From an uncultured Eubacteriales bacterium (GTDB taxonomy: Bacteria > Bacillota > Clostridia > Oscillospirales > CAG-272): a stretch of DNA of 16,195 bases. This document shows, piece after piece, positions 6,940-15,749 of this stretch (the first letter of the stretch is position 1; every line of letters begins with the position of its first letter). The translations under genes and the position numbers were made by a program. The stretch covers positions 1-16,195 of the forward strand of contig CAKSLR010000023.1 in NCBI GenBank assembly GCA_934467435.1, given 5' to 3'. The notes beneath the pieces were generated by a model. It had not been told where the DNA came from, ran no database searches, and was given only the letters and a program-made list of their open reading frames with translations.

Positions 6940-7679
6940 GTGCGCTCCTCCTCTCCGTCTGCACGGCAGGCAACCCGCAGGGCAAGACGCATCATATCCG
7001 TAAAGCCGTTTTGCCGCTCCGCCGAGGAGAGCGATTCCCCGGTCAGCAGGTGGTCGGAAACCGTACAAACGGCAAGGGCACGTTTTCCCGCCCGAGCCGC
7101 CGTCATATAAAGCGCCGCCGCCTCCATCTCCACCCCGAGAACGCCCATCTTTTCAAATTGCAGCGGGTCGTCCGGTGTATCGTTGTAAAACGTATCGGCA
7201 GAAAGCAGGTTTCCGACGTGGTAGGAAAGGCCGGATGCCTCCGCCTCCTCCACCGCCATGCGCAGCAAGGAAAAATCGCAAATCGGCGCAAAAGTTCCCG
7301 GCAGGTGATATTGTTCGGCAAAGCGGGAGTTGGTAGACGCCCCCATACCGATGACCAGATCCCGTACATGCACGCGGGGGGCTATGCCGCCGATGGAACC
7401 GATGCGAATGATGTTCTCCACCCCGAACACGTGATACAGTTCATGGCTGTAAATGCCGATCGAGGGCATTCCCATGCCGCTTGCCATCACGGAAACCCGA
7501 TGCCCTTCGTAGATACCGGTGTACCCCTGTACGCCCCGCACATCGTTGACCAGGCGCGCGTCCTGCAAAAAATGTTCCGCCACGAAGCGGGAACGGAGCG
7601 GATCTCCCGGCATAAGTACGGTTTTAGCAAAATCGCCGGGGGTTGCCTGAATGTGAGGTGTTGGATAATCTGCCATCAT
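6936..7679 (-). CDS. deoD: Purine-nucleoside phosphorylase, DeoD type
   Basis: This enzyme splits purine ribo- and deoxyribonucleosides with phosphate into base and (deoxy)ribose 1-phosphate. The 247-residue protein has the hexameric DeoD/Udp-family signatures: TPHI near the N terminus, PGDPLR phosphate loop (24-29), GSIGG (94-98), the sugar/base-binding EMEAAALY (184-191) and the catalytic Asp in VSDHL (D209). The first ATG (7679) overlaps the deoC stop as ATGA; the adjacent second ATG (7676) has slightly better spacing from AAGGAG and is an equally possible start. Its own stop overlaps the deoB start, so translation is probably coupled along the operon. Confidence 0.95.
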   Translation of the reverse strand: MMADYPTPHIQATPGDFAKTVLMPGDPLRSRFVAEHFLQDARLVNDVRGVQGYTGIYEGHRVSVMASGMGMPSIGIYSHELYHVFGVENIIRIGSIGGIAPRVHVRDLVIGMGASTNSRFAEQYHLPGTFAPICDFSLLRMAVEEAEASGLSYHVGNLLSADTFYNDTPDDPLQFEKMGVLGVEMEAAALYMTAARAGKRALAVCTVSDHLLTGESLSSAERQNGFTDMMRLALRVACRADGEEERT

Positions 7680-8362
7680 ATTTCTCCTTTTTGTTCCGAT
7701 TGATCTTCTTCCATCGCCAGGCGAACCAGCCGGCTGGTACCCAGCCGATCGGCGCCGAGACGCAAAAATTCCGCGGCATCGGCAAACGACGTAATACCAC
7801 CCGCCGCTTTGATTTTCAAGCCTGCCGGACGGTTCGCCGCGAGCAGTTTGACATCATGCGGGGTGGCGCCGTTGTGGGAAAAACCGGTAGAAGTTTTGAT
7901 AAAATCCGCCCCCGCCCGCGCGACGACCGCAGGAAGCATCGCAATCTCCGACTCGGTCAGGCAGCAGGTTTCCACAATCACCTTGAGGATTTTTTCCCCG
8001 CAGGCAGCCTTTACGGCGTGAATTTCATCTTCCACCGCCTGCACGTTCCCTTCTTTCAGCCACCCGAGACGAATGACCATATCCACTTCATCCGCGCCGC
8101 TCGCAACCGCCTCTCGCGCCTCCCCTACCTTAGTCATGGTAGTGGAATAACCCAGCGGGAATCCCACCACCGTGCAAATCGGCAGCCTGCCCGCAAGATA
8201 GACGGCTGCCTGTGCCACATAGGCAGGCGGCAGGCAAACCGATGCCGTCTGATAACAAAGTCCCTCGTCACAGAGTTGACAAATCTCCCGCCAGGTTGCG
8301 GTGGGAGAGAGGCAGGTATGGTCTACCCGCGCCAGGATGGCAGCACGCTCTGTCTTTGTCAT
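7676..8362 (-). CDS. deoC: Deoxyribose-phosphate aldolase
   Basis: A class I aldolase that cleaves 2-deoxyribose 5-phosphate to acetaldehyde and glyceraldehyde 3-phosphate, the final step of deoxynucleoside breakdown. The 228-residue TIM barrel shows D94 in DEVDMVI, KVIVET (127-132), the Schiff-base lysine K156 in FIKTSTGF and the second active-site lysine K185 in KAAGGI. Length is normal for the short Bacillota form. GGAGG (complement of 8369-8373) lies six bases before the ATG. It follows the YgjP-like gene by 45 bases and overlaps the phosphorylase start at its stop codon. Confidence 0.96.
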   Translation of the reverse strand: MTKTERAAILARVDHTCLSPTATWREICQLCDEGLCYQTASVCLPPAYVAQAAVYLAGRLPICTVVGFPLGYSTTMTKVGEAREAVASGADEVDMVIRLGWLKEGNVQAVEDEIHAVKAACGEKILKVIVETCCLTESEIAMLPAVVARAGADFIKTSTGFSHNGATPHDVKLLAANRPAGLKIKAAGGITSFADAAEFLRLGADRLGTSRLVRLAMEEDQSEQKGEI

Positions 8363-8407
8363 AAAATACCTCCGAATCGGCAGATGTCACCTGCTTTGAT
8401 TTATCTT

Positions 8408-9136
8408 CTATAACCATGTATTCCGAGAAAGATCGATCTGCCGCAACGCCTCCTTGTGCCGAGCATAGTCGGGCATATGGGCAACGACGGCGGCCCAGAA
8501 ACGTGACGAATGATCCGCATACCGCAGATGGGTAAATTCATGCAGCACCACATAGGCGATGGCACCGCGATCGGCATACACCAACCGCGGATTGAAGGTC
8601 AGGGTACGGGTCGTAGGACGGCAGTTTCCCCACATGCTGCGCATCCGCCGGAAGCGGACGGTCGGCATCGGTTCGAAAGAAAACCATTCCGCATATATTT
8701 TGTGGCAGATCTCTTCAATCGTACGTTTGGCTTCGTTTTCCAATGCGTCGTGGAGTTGCCGTCGCACGGCATCCTCCCCATCCCCTGCGGGGCAGAACAG
8801 CAAAATTTCATTTTCGGAAAACGCCGTATGCCGCCCCTCAGCCACCAGGCGATGAAGAACGGCAGTCTTGCCGAAAAGGGGAATTTCCGTACCGTCCGAC
8901 ACAGGTGGCGGTGCGGTTTCCCGAAGGTACGCCGCCCGTTGCTTCTCTATAGCGGGTAAAAGCCGCGGCACCGCGGTTTCGAGAAAGGAGGAAAGAGTCG
9001 CCTCCCCACACCGCGGAGGCACCGAAACCGAAAGCGTACCGTCATGCCGGACGTGCGCACGAAGCGTGCGGACTCTCTTGACCTCCAGTTCATAGGGAAC
9101 GGTGCGTCCCCCAAACACAAACGTATGCCACGCCAC
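8408..9136 (-). CDS. YgjP-like (DUF45/SprT-like) M48-type zinc metallopeptidase
   Basis: This 242-residue protein belongs to the YgjP/DUF45 family of predicted zinc peptidases. The C-terminal half carries the RMRSMWGNCRP signature (165-174) and the zinc site HEFTHLRYADHSSRFW, with H199, E200, H203 and third ligand H209. The N-terminal half is the beta-rich segment typical of the family. There is no signal peptide or membrane segment, so it should be cytoplasmic. Physiological substrates of this family are not well established. The start is a GTG at 9136, set by a GGAGGGAG nine bases upstream. It is the first gene of the deo transcript, 34 bases from the predicted start of transcription. Confidence 0.88.
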   Translation of the reverse strand: MAWHTFVFGGRTVPYELEVKRVRTLRAHVRHDGTLSVSVPPRCGEATLSSFLETAVPRLLPAIEKQRAAYLRETAPPPVSDGTEIPLFGKTAVLHRLVAEGRHTAFSENEILLFCPAGDGEDAVRRQLHDALENEAKRTIEEICHKIYAEWFSFEPMPTVRFRRMRSMWGNCRPTTRTLTFNPRLVYADRGAIAYVVLHEFTHLRYADHSSRFWAAVVAHMPDYARHKEALRQIDLSRNTWL

Positions 9137-9176
9137 CGGTCTTTTCTCCCTCCGCGCCTTCTCTTTTTCACTGTAT

Positions 9177-9204
9177 ATTATATCACATCCGTAAAAAAAG
9201 TAAA
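9177..9204 (-). promoter_or_regulatory. Promoter of the ygjP-deoC-deoD-deoB operon
   Basis: On the minus strand a perfect TATAAT (9177-9182) with a TGA extension (9183-9185) lies 16 bases from a weaker -35 box TTTACT (9199-9204). Transcription would start near 9170. It diverges from the ATPase promoter. I see no clear DeoR- or CRP-type operator. Confidence 0.7.
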
Positions 9205-9232
9205 GTCATGTGCCGAAATTTCCGTCACGGAC

Positions 9233-9261
9233 TTGATTTTCAGGGCGCCGTGCGGTAAAAT
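9233..9261 (+). promoter_or_regulatory. Promoter of the P-type ATPase gene
   Basis: TTGATT (9233-9238) and TAAAAT (9256-9261) are 17 bases apart. Start would be near 9268, giving a leader of roughly 20 bases. This is the only promoter in the window without the TGn extension. A short palindrome TCCGT-C-ACGGA (9221-9231) ends one base before the -35 box and could be an operator. Confidence 0.7.
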
Positions 9262-9289
9262 AGAGGTATCACATTTTTTGAGGGTACGC

Positions 9290-11656
9290 ATGAGTGGTTT
9301 TGATAAAAACAAAGCGGCACCCGCCCGCTTCACCCCCACCCCCGCGGAAGGGCTGAGCGAGGCGCAGGTTGCCGAACGAAAGAAGGACGGTTTGACCAAC
9401 CGCCTTCCCCGTTCCACGGCAAAGCCGACGTGGCGGATCTTTTTTGACAATATCTGCACGTATTTCAATCTGATCTGGGCGGTTATCATCGGCACGATTC
9501 TTTATCTCGGCGAATACGATCAACTCTTTTTCGTGGCAGTGATTTTTGCCAACACCGCCATTGCCATTATCTTAGAGTTGCGCGCAAAATATGCGCTGGA
9601 AAAATTGAACCTGGTCACCGCACCGCAACTCTCCTGCGTTCGTGGGGGGAATACCGTTTTGATCCCCGCAGACGCGCTGGTGCTGGACGATGTGCTGTTT
9701 CTGCAATCCGGCGCACAGATCCCGGCGGACTGCATCTTGCTCTCCGGCATGGTGGAAATGAACGAAAGCCTACTGACGGGCGAATCGGATGCCATCAAAA
9801 AGAAGCCGGGCGACACGCTGCTTGCCGGCAGTTTCATCATTTCCGGCGCCTGCCATGCAAGGGTCGATCGCGTCGGGGCGGACAGTTACATTCAGACGGT
9901 CGCGCGGCAGGTCAAACGCTTCAAAGCGCCCCAGTCCTACCTGTTCCGGGATATCCGCCGCATCGTCAAGTGGATCGGGATTGCCATTATTCCCTTTTCG
10001 GTTCTGATGTATGGCAACAACTTCCACGCCTCCGGCGATGTGCGTACCGCCCTTCTGAAAACAGCAGGGGCGCTGGAAGGCATGATTCCTGCCGGCATGT
10101 TTCTGCTGATTACCGTGGCGCTTTCCATCGGGGTCGTCAAACTGGCGCGCCGCCGCACGCAGGTGCGTGATACTTACAGCATTGAAATGCTTGCCCGCAC
10201 CGATATGCTTTGCCTTGACAAAACCGGCACGATCACCGACGGAACCATGCGGGTCATCGACCTTCTGCCGCTTGCCGATGCCGACCGGGCGACCTGTGAA
10301 AATATCATCGCCTCCATTGTAGCGATTCAGGATACAAGCAACTTTACTTCCGACGCGCTGATGGGCGCATTTTCGGTGAAGGAGCCGCTTTCCGTACAGC
10401 ATAATATTCCCTTCTCTTCCCGCCGCAAATTCACCGCAACCGTCTTTTCCGGTGTCGGAACCTGTGCCATCGGGGCGCCCGAATTTCTCTCGGTGGGCAA
10501 CCTTTCGGAAGACGTGGAAAAGGAAATTGCCGAACGGGCGGCAAACGGGCAGCGGGTGCTGATGCTTGCCGCCAGCCGAACGGAAACCGAAGATGATACC
10601 CTGCCACAGGGCATGCACCCGCTGGCGCTGATCGCCCTGGAAGATCACATCCGCCCTGAAGCCAAAGACACCATATCCTGGTTTGTACAAAACGGCGTCG
10701 GTATTCGCATCATCTCGGGCGATAACCCGGTCACCGTTGCCGCCATTGCCCGCCGCGTCGGCGTTCAGGGAGCGGAAGCCTACATTTCCCTTGAAGGGAT
10801 GAGCGAGGAAGAAGTGACTGCCGCTGCCGACCGCTACACCGTATTCGGGCGGGTCAGCCCCGAGCAGAAACTGCTGCTGGTACGAAAACTGCGAGCACTC
10901 GGATATGTAGTCTCCATGACGGGTGACGGCGTCAACGACACCATGGCGCTGAAAGAGGCGGATTGCAGCATTGCCATGGCGGACGGCAGCGAGGTGGCGC
11001 GCAGCCTTTCCAATATTGTCCTGCTGGATAACAATTTTTCTACGCTGCCCGATGTGGTGCGGGAAGGGCGCCAGGTGGTCAACAATGTGCAGCGCTCCTC
11101 CACCCTCTTTTTGATGAAGACCTTTTTTACCATCACCCTTTCTCTGTTCTGCATCATCGCGGGTGTCACTTATCCGTTTGAGCCGAACTGCCTGTTTATG
11201 CTGGAAGTCTTCATCACCGGATTCCCCTCGGTACTGCTCACACTGCAGAAAAACCATAACCCGATCGGAGAGCGTTTTATCATCGGGGTGTTGCGGCAAT
11301 GTATTCCGGACGGTCTTGTACTTTTATTCAGCGTATTGCTCGGCATGGGTGCCGCTACCCTGTTCGGATTCTCCGCGGATGCGCGGCTGTCGCTTCTTGT
11401 CCTGGCACTGACCTTCGCGGCGCTTGCCAACCTGGTCTTTCTCTGCTGCCCCTTCAACCGTATCCGCGTGATTTGCGTGGCAATGGCAGCGGCCGGCGTT
11501 CTCGGTACGCTGCTGGTGGCGGGCGAGCGATTCGGTGTGCGTGACTATAGCCTCCCCGTTCTGCTTTTGACCACGGTTTTGGTTGCCGTCAGCGTTCCCC
11601 TGCATCTTTTCCTTTCGTTTGCTTATCGGCGCCTCTTTCATCGTCGCCGCGCCTGA
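9290..11656 (+). CDS. P-type cation-transporting ATPase (CtpE-like)
   Basis: This 788-residue membrane pump uses ATP to move a cation. After a short cytoplasmic N terminus with no heavy-metal-binding domain come M1-M2 (about 45-100), the actuator domain with TGES (163-166), M3-M4 around 225-285, the phosphorylation site DKTGT (D310), the nucleotide domain, the hinge TGDGVND (544-550) and about six C-terminal membrane segments. The arrangement fits P2-like ATPases and recalls the CtpE calcium pump group. The M4 motif is PAGM (267-270), not the PEGL of classical calcium pumps, so the ion is uncertain. The ATG at 9290 has GAGGG five bases upstream; longer in-frame extension would run through the promoter. 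It appears to be monocistronic. Confidence 0.9.
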   Translation: MSGFDKNKAAPARFTPTPAEGLSEAQVAERKKDGLTNRLPRSTAKPTWRIFFDNICTYFNLIWAVIIGTILYLGEYDQLFFVAVIFANTAIAIILELRAKYALEKLNLVTAPQLSCVRGGNTVLIPADALVLDDVLFLQSGAQIPADCILLSGMVEMNESLLTGESDAIKKKPGDTLLAGSFIISGACHARVDRVGADSYIQTVARQVKRFKAPQSYLFRDIRRIVKWIGIAIIPFSVLMYGNNFHASGDVRTALLKTAGALEGMIPAGMFLLITVALSIGVVKLARRRTQVRDTYSIEMLARTDMLCLDKTGTITDGTMRVIDLLPLADADRATCENIIASIVAIQDTSNFTSDALMGAFSVKEPLSVQHNIPFSSRRKFTATVFSGVGTCAIGAPEFLSVGNLSEDVEKEIAERAANGQRVLMLAASRTETEDDTLPQGMHPLALIALEDHIRPEAKDTISWFVQNGVGIRIISGDNPVTVAAIARRVGVQGAEAYISLEGMSEEEVTAAADRYTVFGRVSPEQKLLLVRKLRALGYVVSMTGDGVNDTMALKEADCSIAMADGSEVARSLSNIVLLDNNFSTLPDVVREGRQVVNNVQRSSTLFLMKTFFTITLSLFCIIAGVTYPFEPNCLFMLEVFITGFPSVLLTLQKNHNPIGERFIIGVLRQCIPDGLVLLFSVLLGMGAATLFGFSADARLSLLVLALTFAALANLVFLCCPFNRIRVICVAMAAAGVLGTLLVAGERFGVRDYSLPVLLLTTVLVAVSVPLHLFLSFAYRRLFHRRRA

Positions 11657-11669
11657 GGCACCGTTTTTT

Positions 11670-11711
11670 GCGGGTTTTGGTGATATTCACCGAACCCGCT
11701 TTTCTTTTTTT
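11670..11711 (+). terminator. Intrinsic terminator of the P-type ATPase gene
   Basis: GCGGGTTTTGGTGA (11670-11683) pairs with TCACCGAACCCGC (11687-11699), leaving a small internal mismatch and a three-base loop. A T-rich tract broken by one C follows. It starts 13 bases after the stop codon. There is no A run on the left beyond a separate T tract, so it works rightward only. Confidence 0.9.
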
Positions 11712-11744
11712 CTGTTTTGACGAAAGAAAAAGACGAAAAATTGC

Positions 11745-11773
11745 TTGTTTTCCCCTTTCAATTCTGATATAAT
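11745..11773 (+). promoter_or_regulatory. Promoter of the large beta-helix gene
   Basis: TTGTTT (11745-11750) and a perfect TATAAT (11768-11773) are 17 bases apart, with a TGA extension (11765-11767). Start would be near 11780, about 33 bases before the ATG. No catabolite-response element or regulator site is evident. Confidence 0.8.
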
Positions 11774-11812
11774 GGAGTCGACCGGGCACCTCCCGGGAAA
11801 GGATGAAACCAT

Positions 11813-14800
11813 ATGCTGACACAAGAAAATAAGTATGCCAAGCGGAACGGGCTGGAAAAGCGCGACGCATTTCTTCGCGATGCCGGCGCTGCCGTGCCGG
11901 AAATGCGGCAAGTTGCCCGCCCTGTTTCCGCCGAGGAACTGGCAACTCTTCTCACCCACGGAACCCCAGCAGAAGAGCGCGCCTACCGGGCGAGCGGAAC
12001 CGTCACATTGCGCGAGAAAAACATCAACCTGCAAGGTCTTTGCCTTTACACTTCCCTGCTGCTGGAGGGGGCGGACAACCTGACCATGACCGACTGCATC
12101 ATGGAAGGCGACGTCACCATCCGGGCAAACGGCGCCCTTCTCAAAAACTGCCGGATCGGCGGCACGCTGACCGTGGTGGGAGAACAGAATACCCTGCGCC
12201 ACATCAACGCCGAAACCATTATGGCGCAGGGGGTCAACCTGTTGGTGGCGCAGTCTGATGCACGTGCCATCACGGTAACCGAGGCAAACAACGCCGTCTG
12301 CCTTCTGAACCGCGCGGCGGCGATCACAACAAAGAACTGCCGTAACCTGTATGTGTGCGAAAACCAAGCCGACGCCATCACACTGACCGACTGCGCCTAT
12401 GTGGTCGCCAACGGAAACCGAATGCCCGATGCGGGGGCGGTCACGCACGCGGGGCTCTCTCACTTTGTCGGCAGCGACGTGACCGATATCCGGGCGCGCG
12501 TTGCCTGCGGGGTAAACCGCGACCTTTTGCCGCAGGGCGATAAGAACGCCTTTACCTACATGCCGCGCCGCAACACCGTGCGTGAGGAGACCGGCGCCCG
12601 CGATGCCGCCCGCTACATCATGGAAGAAGCAAAAGGAAATCCGCTTGTGATCCTGGCGCCCGGCGTTTATCGCACCAAAGACACCATCAAACTCGAGGAC
12701 ATTCCCGATGGTTGCGTAATTTACGCCTACGGGGTTCTCTTTGAAAAGGACGGCTATCTCTCGCACCAGATGCTGATCCGCCACGCAACCGGTGTGGTGG
12801 TAAAAGGTCTGCAGCTGGATCACACCGTCAATACGAACGGGCAGGGCGTTGTCATTGCCAAAGAAGAGGGTAACCGCATCCGCATGATTCCCGGCGCGGG
12901 AATGTACCCCGACTGGAGCGACCGCCGCTATTATGAGCGCGAGGATTTTTATGGGTACCACGCGGGTCACCCCGAACCGTATGCCGACCTCGGTACGCAG
13001 AGCGGCTTCCACTATGATGCGGCGAATGCGGAGATCCTATTCTACGTCAGCGACGATGTGTTTGCCCGCATGGCGGTGGGTGATACCGTCGTGTGCCGCG
13101 GCATCTGCTGCACCGCCATTCAGATTACCGAATCTGCCGATACCTATTTTGAGGATGTGGTGCTCTACGGTTCCTCCGGCTTTGCCTTCAACGAAAGTTC
13201 CTGCTATACCGCCACCATTCTGCACCGTGTCTGGGACACAACCGGTCCCGCCGCCGTTATCAACGAAGGCGCCTACGAGCGTTACCGCGCCTATGAACGG
13301 ATTTACGGCGTTTCGTTCGGGGTACGGGAAGAAACCGCGCCGGACGGCAGAAAGACCTACCGTGGCACACCGCCGATCTGCTCTTCGGTCGATGCCACGC
13401 ACACCAACCGCTCGGTAGAAGGTACGGTTTGCATCAGTTGTACGTTTGAATCCATGTGTGACGACGGCACCAACCAGAACGCCTCGCACGCGCGGCTGGC
13501 AGGTTACCGCGATAACGGAGACGGCACGCTGACCGTGCTCTACAAATCCAATATTTCCGTCTTTGCCTTCCAGTGGGCGGGGTGCCACGGCGGCACCTGT
13601 GCCGCCTTCCAGAAAGGTGACCGTGTGTATATCTACACTTCCGCCGGGCGGCTGATCTGCGATACCCACGCCCTCTCCGACGGCAGGGCGACCGGCTCCT
13701 ATCAAAACGATTACGGCACCGAAACCACCACATACGAAGTGGACGTTGCGCGCGAAGCCTTCAACACGCATGCAGCAGACGCCTATGATATGGAAAGCGA
13801 CGTGCCGAGCGCTGCCAAAATTCTGATTGACAATATGACCCGTGCCTCCAATGGTTTTGTGTTTGACAACGTGCTGGTGCAGAATATCCGTTCCCGCGGC
13901 CTGCTGATCAAAGCATCGGACGGTAAGATCGTAAACTGTTCTTTCTACAACTGCGGCATGAGTTGCATTGCCATCCTCTATGAGATCTATTGGGGGGAAT
14001 CCGGCGTTTCCGAATTCCTCGAAGTGAAGAACAACTATTTTGAGAACACGGGATATTACCGCGACATCCCTCGCTACGCCCCCATTGCGGTGGAAGGACT
14101 GGGGACGCAGGCAGCCGATTCGTATCTTCTCTACAACCACATCGTCTTTGAGGGGAACGTCATGCGGCGGCGCGGCAGCCGCTATGCGGTGTTCCTCAAC
14201 AGCGCCAAGCAGGTTCTGCTCAAAAACAACGATTTCGGGACGCAGGAGGGCGAGAGTGCGGAAAACCCGCAGCCCTCGGTTTACATCCACTGTGCCAAAG
14301 ACGTGGAACTCTCGGGCAACACCTATTCCCCCTACCTCTCCGATATCCGGGATGAAGTAATCATTTCCGGGAACCGCCACACCTTCGGCAGCGATGTGGG
14401 AGATGCTCTGCCCGACCGGGCATCCGAAACGCTGGAGAGTGACTATATGACCTCCATGGAGTTGCGTCCGCCGCGGATTCAGAAGGACGGGAAGGTTCTT
14501 TATGACAAAACGCCGTGGCAATGCGGCAGTATGCCGGTGGAAGCCATGACCTTCTCCCCCTACCGGGTTCTGAACCGTTATGGCTGGCTTGCCGACGGGG
14601 ACGATACCATCTGGGGCGGTACCGGCGGCATCTGGGCACAGAATCCGCCGTCTTACGCGGCGCAGGACGGCTATAACGTTGCCATCCGTTATACCGCAGA
14701 ACGGGACGGCAAGATCCGCATGACCTACACCGATGTCCATGCCGATGAGAAGAATGACGGGTTCCTTGCCATCTTCCACAATGGGCAGATGGTGTTCCCC

Positions 14801-14992
14801 GTTGCGGGTGGCTCTTATACCGATGCACGTGACTGGCAGCGCATCGGCAAGGACACCGACATCGGCGCGATGCTTTCCGCCCTGATGGCGCTGACGGTAT
14901 CGGTCAAAAAAGGCGATACCCTACTCTTTACGGTCAAGCGTGACCGGGCATGGGCAAACTTCTCTGCCATGCCGATGGTAGCGTACCAATAA
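11813..14992 (+). CDS. Right-handed parallel beta-helix protein, probable glycosidase (GH110-like centre)
   Basis: This 1059-residue protein has three parts. Residues about 60-230 form short beta-helix rungs rich in N, D, T and I. Residues about 278-860 form a longer helix that opens with VILAPGVYRTKDTI, holds an acidic pair D550-D551 in FESMCDDGTN, then a barrel-like insert (570-645, GDGTLTVLY and GDRVYIY), and resumes at SRGLLIKASDGKIVNC. Residues about 900-1059 look like a beta-sandwich module. The central layout resembles GH110 alpha-galactosidases, whose catalytic site uses clustered aspartates; this is fold-level recognition from memory, not a proven match. No signal peptide, membrane segment or surface anchor is visible, so it should be cytoplasmic. 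AAGGA lies about eight bases before the ATG. It converges with the phosphoglucomutase-like gene. Confidence 0.8.
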   Translation: MLTQENKYAKRNGLEKRDAFLRDAGAAVPEMRQVARPVSAEELATLLTHGTPAEERAYRASGTVTLREKNINLQGLCLYTSLLLEGADNLTMTDCIMEGDVTIRANGALLKNCRIGGTLTVVGEQNTLRHINAETIMAQGVNLLVAQSDARAITVTEANNAVCLLNRAAAITTKNCRNLYVCENQADAITLTDCAYVVANGNRMPDAGAVTHAGLSHFVGSDVTDIRARVACGVNRDLLPQGDKNAFTYMPRRNTVREETGARDAARYIMEEAKGNPLVILAPGVYRTKDTIKLEDIPDGCVIYAYGVLFEKDGYLSHQMLIRHATGVVVKGLQLDHTVNTNGQGVVIAKEEGNRIRMIPGAGMYPDWSDRRYYEREDFYGYHAGHPEPYADLGTQSGFHYDAANAEILFYVSDDVFARMAVGDTVVCRGICCTAIQITESADTYFEDVVLYGSSGFAFNESSCYTATILHRVWDTTGPAAVINEGAYERYRAYERIYGVSFGVREETAPDGRKTYRGTPPICSSVDATHTNRSVEGTVCISCTFESMCDDGTNQNASHARLAGYRDNGDGTLTVLYKSNISVFAFQWAGCHGGTCAAFQKGDRVYIYTSAGRLICDTHALSDGRATGSYQNDYGTETTTYEVDVAREAFNTHAADAYDMESDVPSAAKILIDNMTRASNGFVFDNVLVQNIRSRGLLIKASDGKIVNCSFYNCGMSCIAILYEIYWGESGVSEFLEVKNNYFENTGYYRDIPRYAPIAVEGLGTQAADSYLLYNHIVFEGNVMRRRGSRYAVFLNSAKQVLLKNNDFGTQEGESAENPQPSVYIHCAKDVELSGNTYSPYLSDIRDEVIISGNRHTFGSDVGDALPDRASETLESDYMTSMELRPPRIQKDGKVLYDKTPWQCGSMPVEAMTFSPYRVLNRYGWLADGDDTIWGGTGGIWAQNPPSYAAQDGYNVAIRYTAERDGKIRMTYTDVHADEKNDGFLAIFHNGQMVFPVAGGSYTDARDWQRIGKDTDIGAMLSALMALTVSVKKGDTLLFTVKRDRAWANFSAMPMVAYQ

Positions 14993-15036
14993 AAAAGAAC
15001 CCGCGCGACCCAGAGTGTCGCGCGGGTTCTTTTTTA
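14991..15036. terminator. Bidirectional terminator between the beta-helix gene and the HAD gene
   Basis: A perfect 13-base-pair stem (GAACCCGCGCGAC at 14997-15009, complement at 15017-15029) has a seven-base loop. It is flanked by AAAAAA (14991-14996) and a T run from 15030, so it serves both converging genes. Both stop codons touch its flanks. Confidence 0.95.
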
Positions 15037-15717
15037 TTCTGCCGTCCGATCGAGTTCCGCAAGAACGGCGGGAACTTCACCGAGATTCCCGAGAATGCGA
15101 TGCGCATGCACCAGGCAGAAATCATCCGGCGGAATGAGATCCATGACCATCACCGGCACCGCCCCCGCCGCCACGGCAGCGCGGATTCCGTTGCGGGAAT
15201 CTTCCAGCACCACGCAGGCTTCGCACGGCAGCGAGATGCGGCTTGCCGCCAACTCGAAGATATCCGGGTTCGGCTTTCCTCTTCCCTTCACCTCATTGCC
15301 AAAGGCGCAGGCATCAAACACCCGGTACATATCCAGCCCTTTGCACTGAAAGAGTTTTGCCGCCGACGGTTCGGGCGTGGAAGTTGCCAGGGCAATCCGG
15401 TACCCGTTCTCCCGCAGATAAGCAATCAGTTCAGGGAACCCGGGCTTCATATCCACTTCCCCAGACTCGGCTTTGGCGCGGACATAGGCAGCACATTCAT
15501 CCCGATAGGCGTCGGCATCCAGTCCGGGGAAATCCGCCCGCAACTGCGCCCGGATAAGCGATTCTTCTTTTCCGCACATTCCGCGGCGATATTCTTCGTC
15601 AAACGTCAGACCGTATTTCCGGTTGGCAAGCAAAAGCGCCTCCTGCCACTTTTTTTCGGAATCAAAAATGACCCCGTCCATATCAAAGATCGCACCTTTG
15701 ATGTTTGCTTCCCGCAT
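15034..15717 (-). CDS. HAD-superfamily hydrolase, beta-phosphoglucomutase-like
   Basis: This 227-residue protein is a subclass I HAD enzyme with an alpha-helical cap. Motif I is FDMDGVIFDSE with the nucleophile Asp and the general acid/base Asp two residues on. Motif II is the threonine/serine in ALATSTP, motif III the lysine in GKPNPDIF and motif IV the acidic ED in VVLEDSRNGI. Family relatives include beta-phosphoglucomutases and sugar-phosphate phosphatases. The sequence does not tell which, so I give no gene symbol. GGAG is eight bases before the ATG. It lies beside two beta-helix genes, which suggests a role in sugar-phosphate metabolism, but it has its own promoter. Confidence 0.87.
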   Translation of the reverse strand: MREANIKGAIFDMDGVIFDSEKKWQEALLLANRKYGLTFDEEYRRGMCGKEESLIRAQLRADFPGLDADAYRDECAAYVRAKAESGEVDMKPGFPELIAYLRENGYRIALATSTPEPSAAKLFQCKGLDMYRVFDACAFGNEVKGRGKPNPDIFELAASRISLPCEACVVLEDSRNGIRAAVAAGAVPVMVMDLIPPDDFCLVHAHRILGNLGEVPAVLAELDRTAE

Positions 15718-15749
15718 GCTCTTCGTCTCCTTTTTTCGTCATCCCTGTT

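Noticed and set aside
9770..11299. A 509-codon open frame antisense to the P-type ATPase
   Set aside because: The sense strand carries every catalytic motif of a P-type ATPase; the reverse translation is a His/Gly/Arg-rich shadow.
13037..14779. A 580-codon open frame antisense to the beta-helix gene
   Set aside because: No domain, no ribosome binding site, and the sense strand has clear beta-helix periodicity, promoter and terminator.
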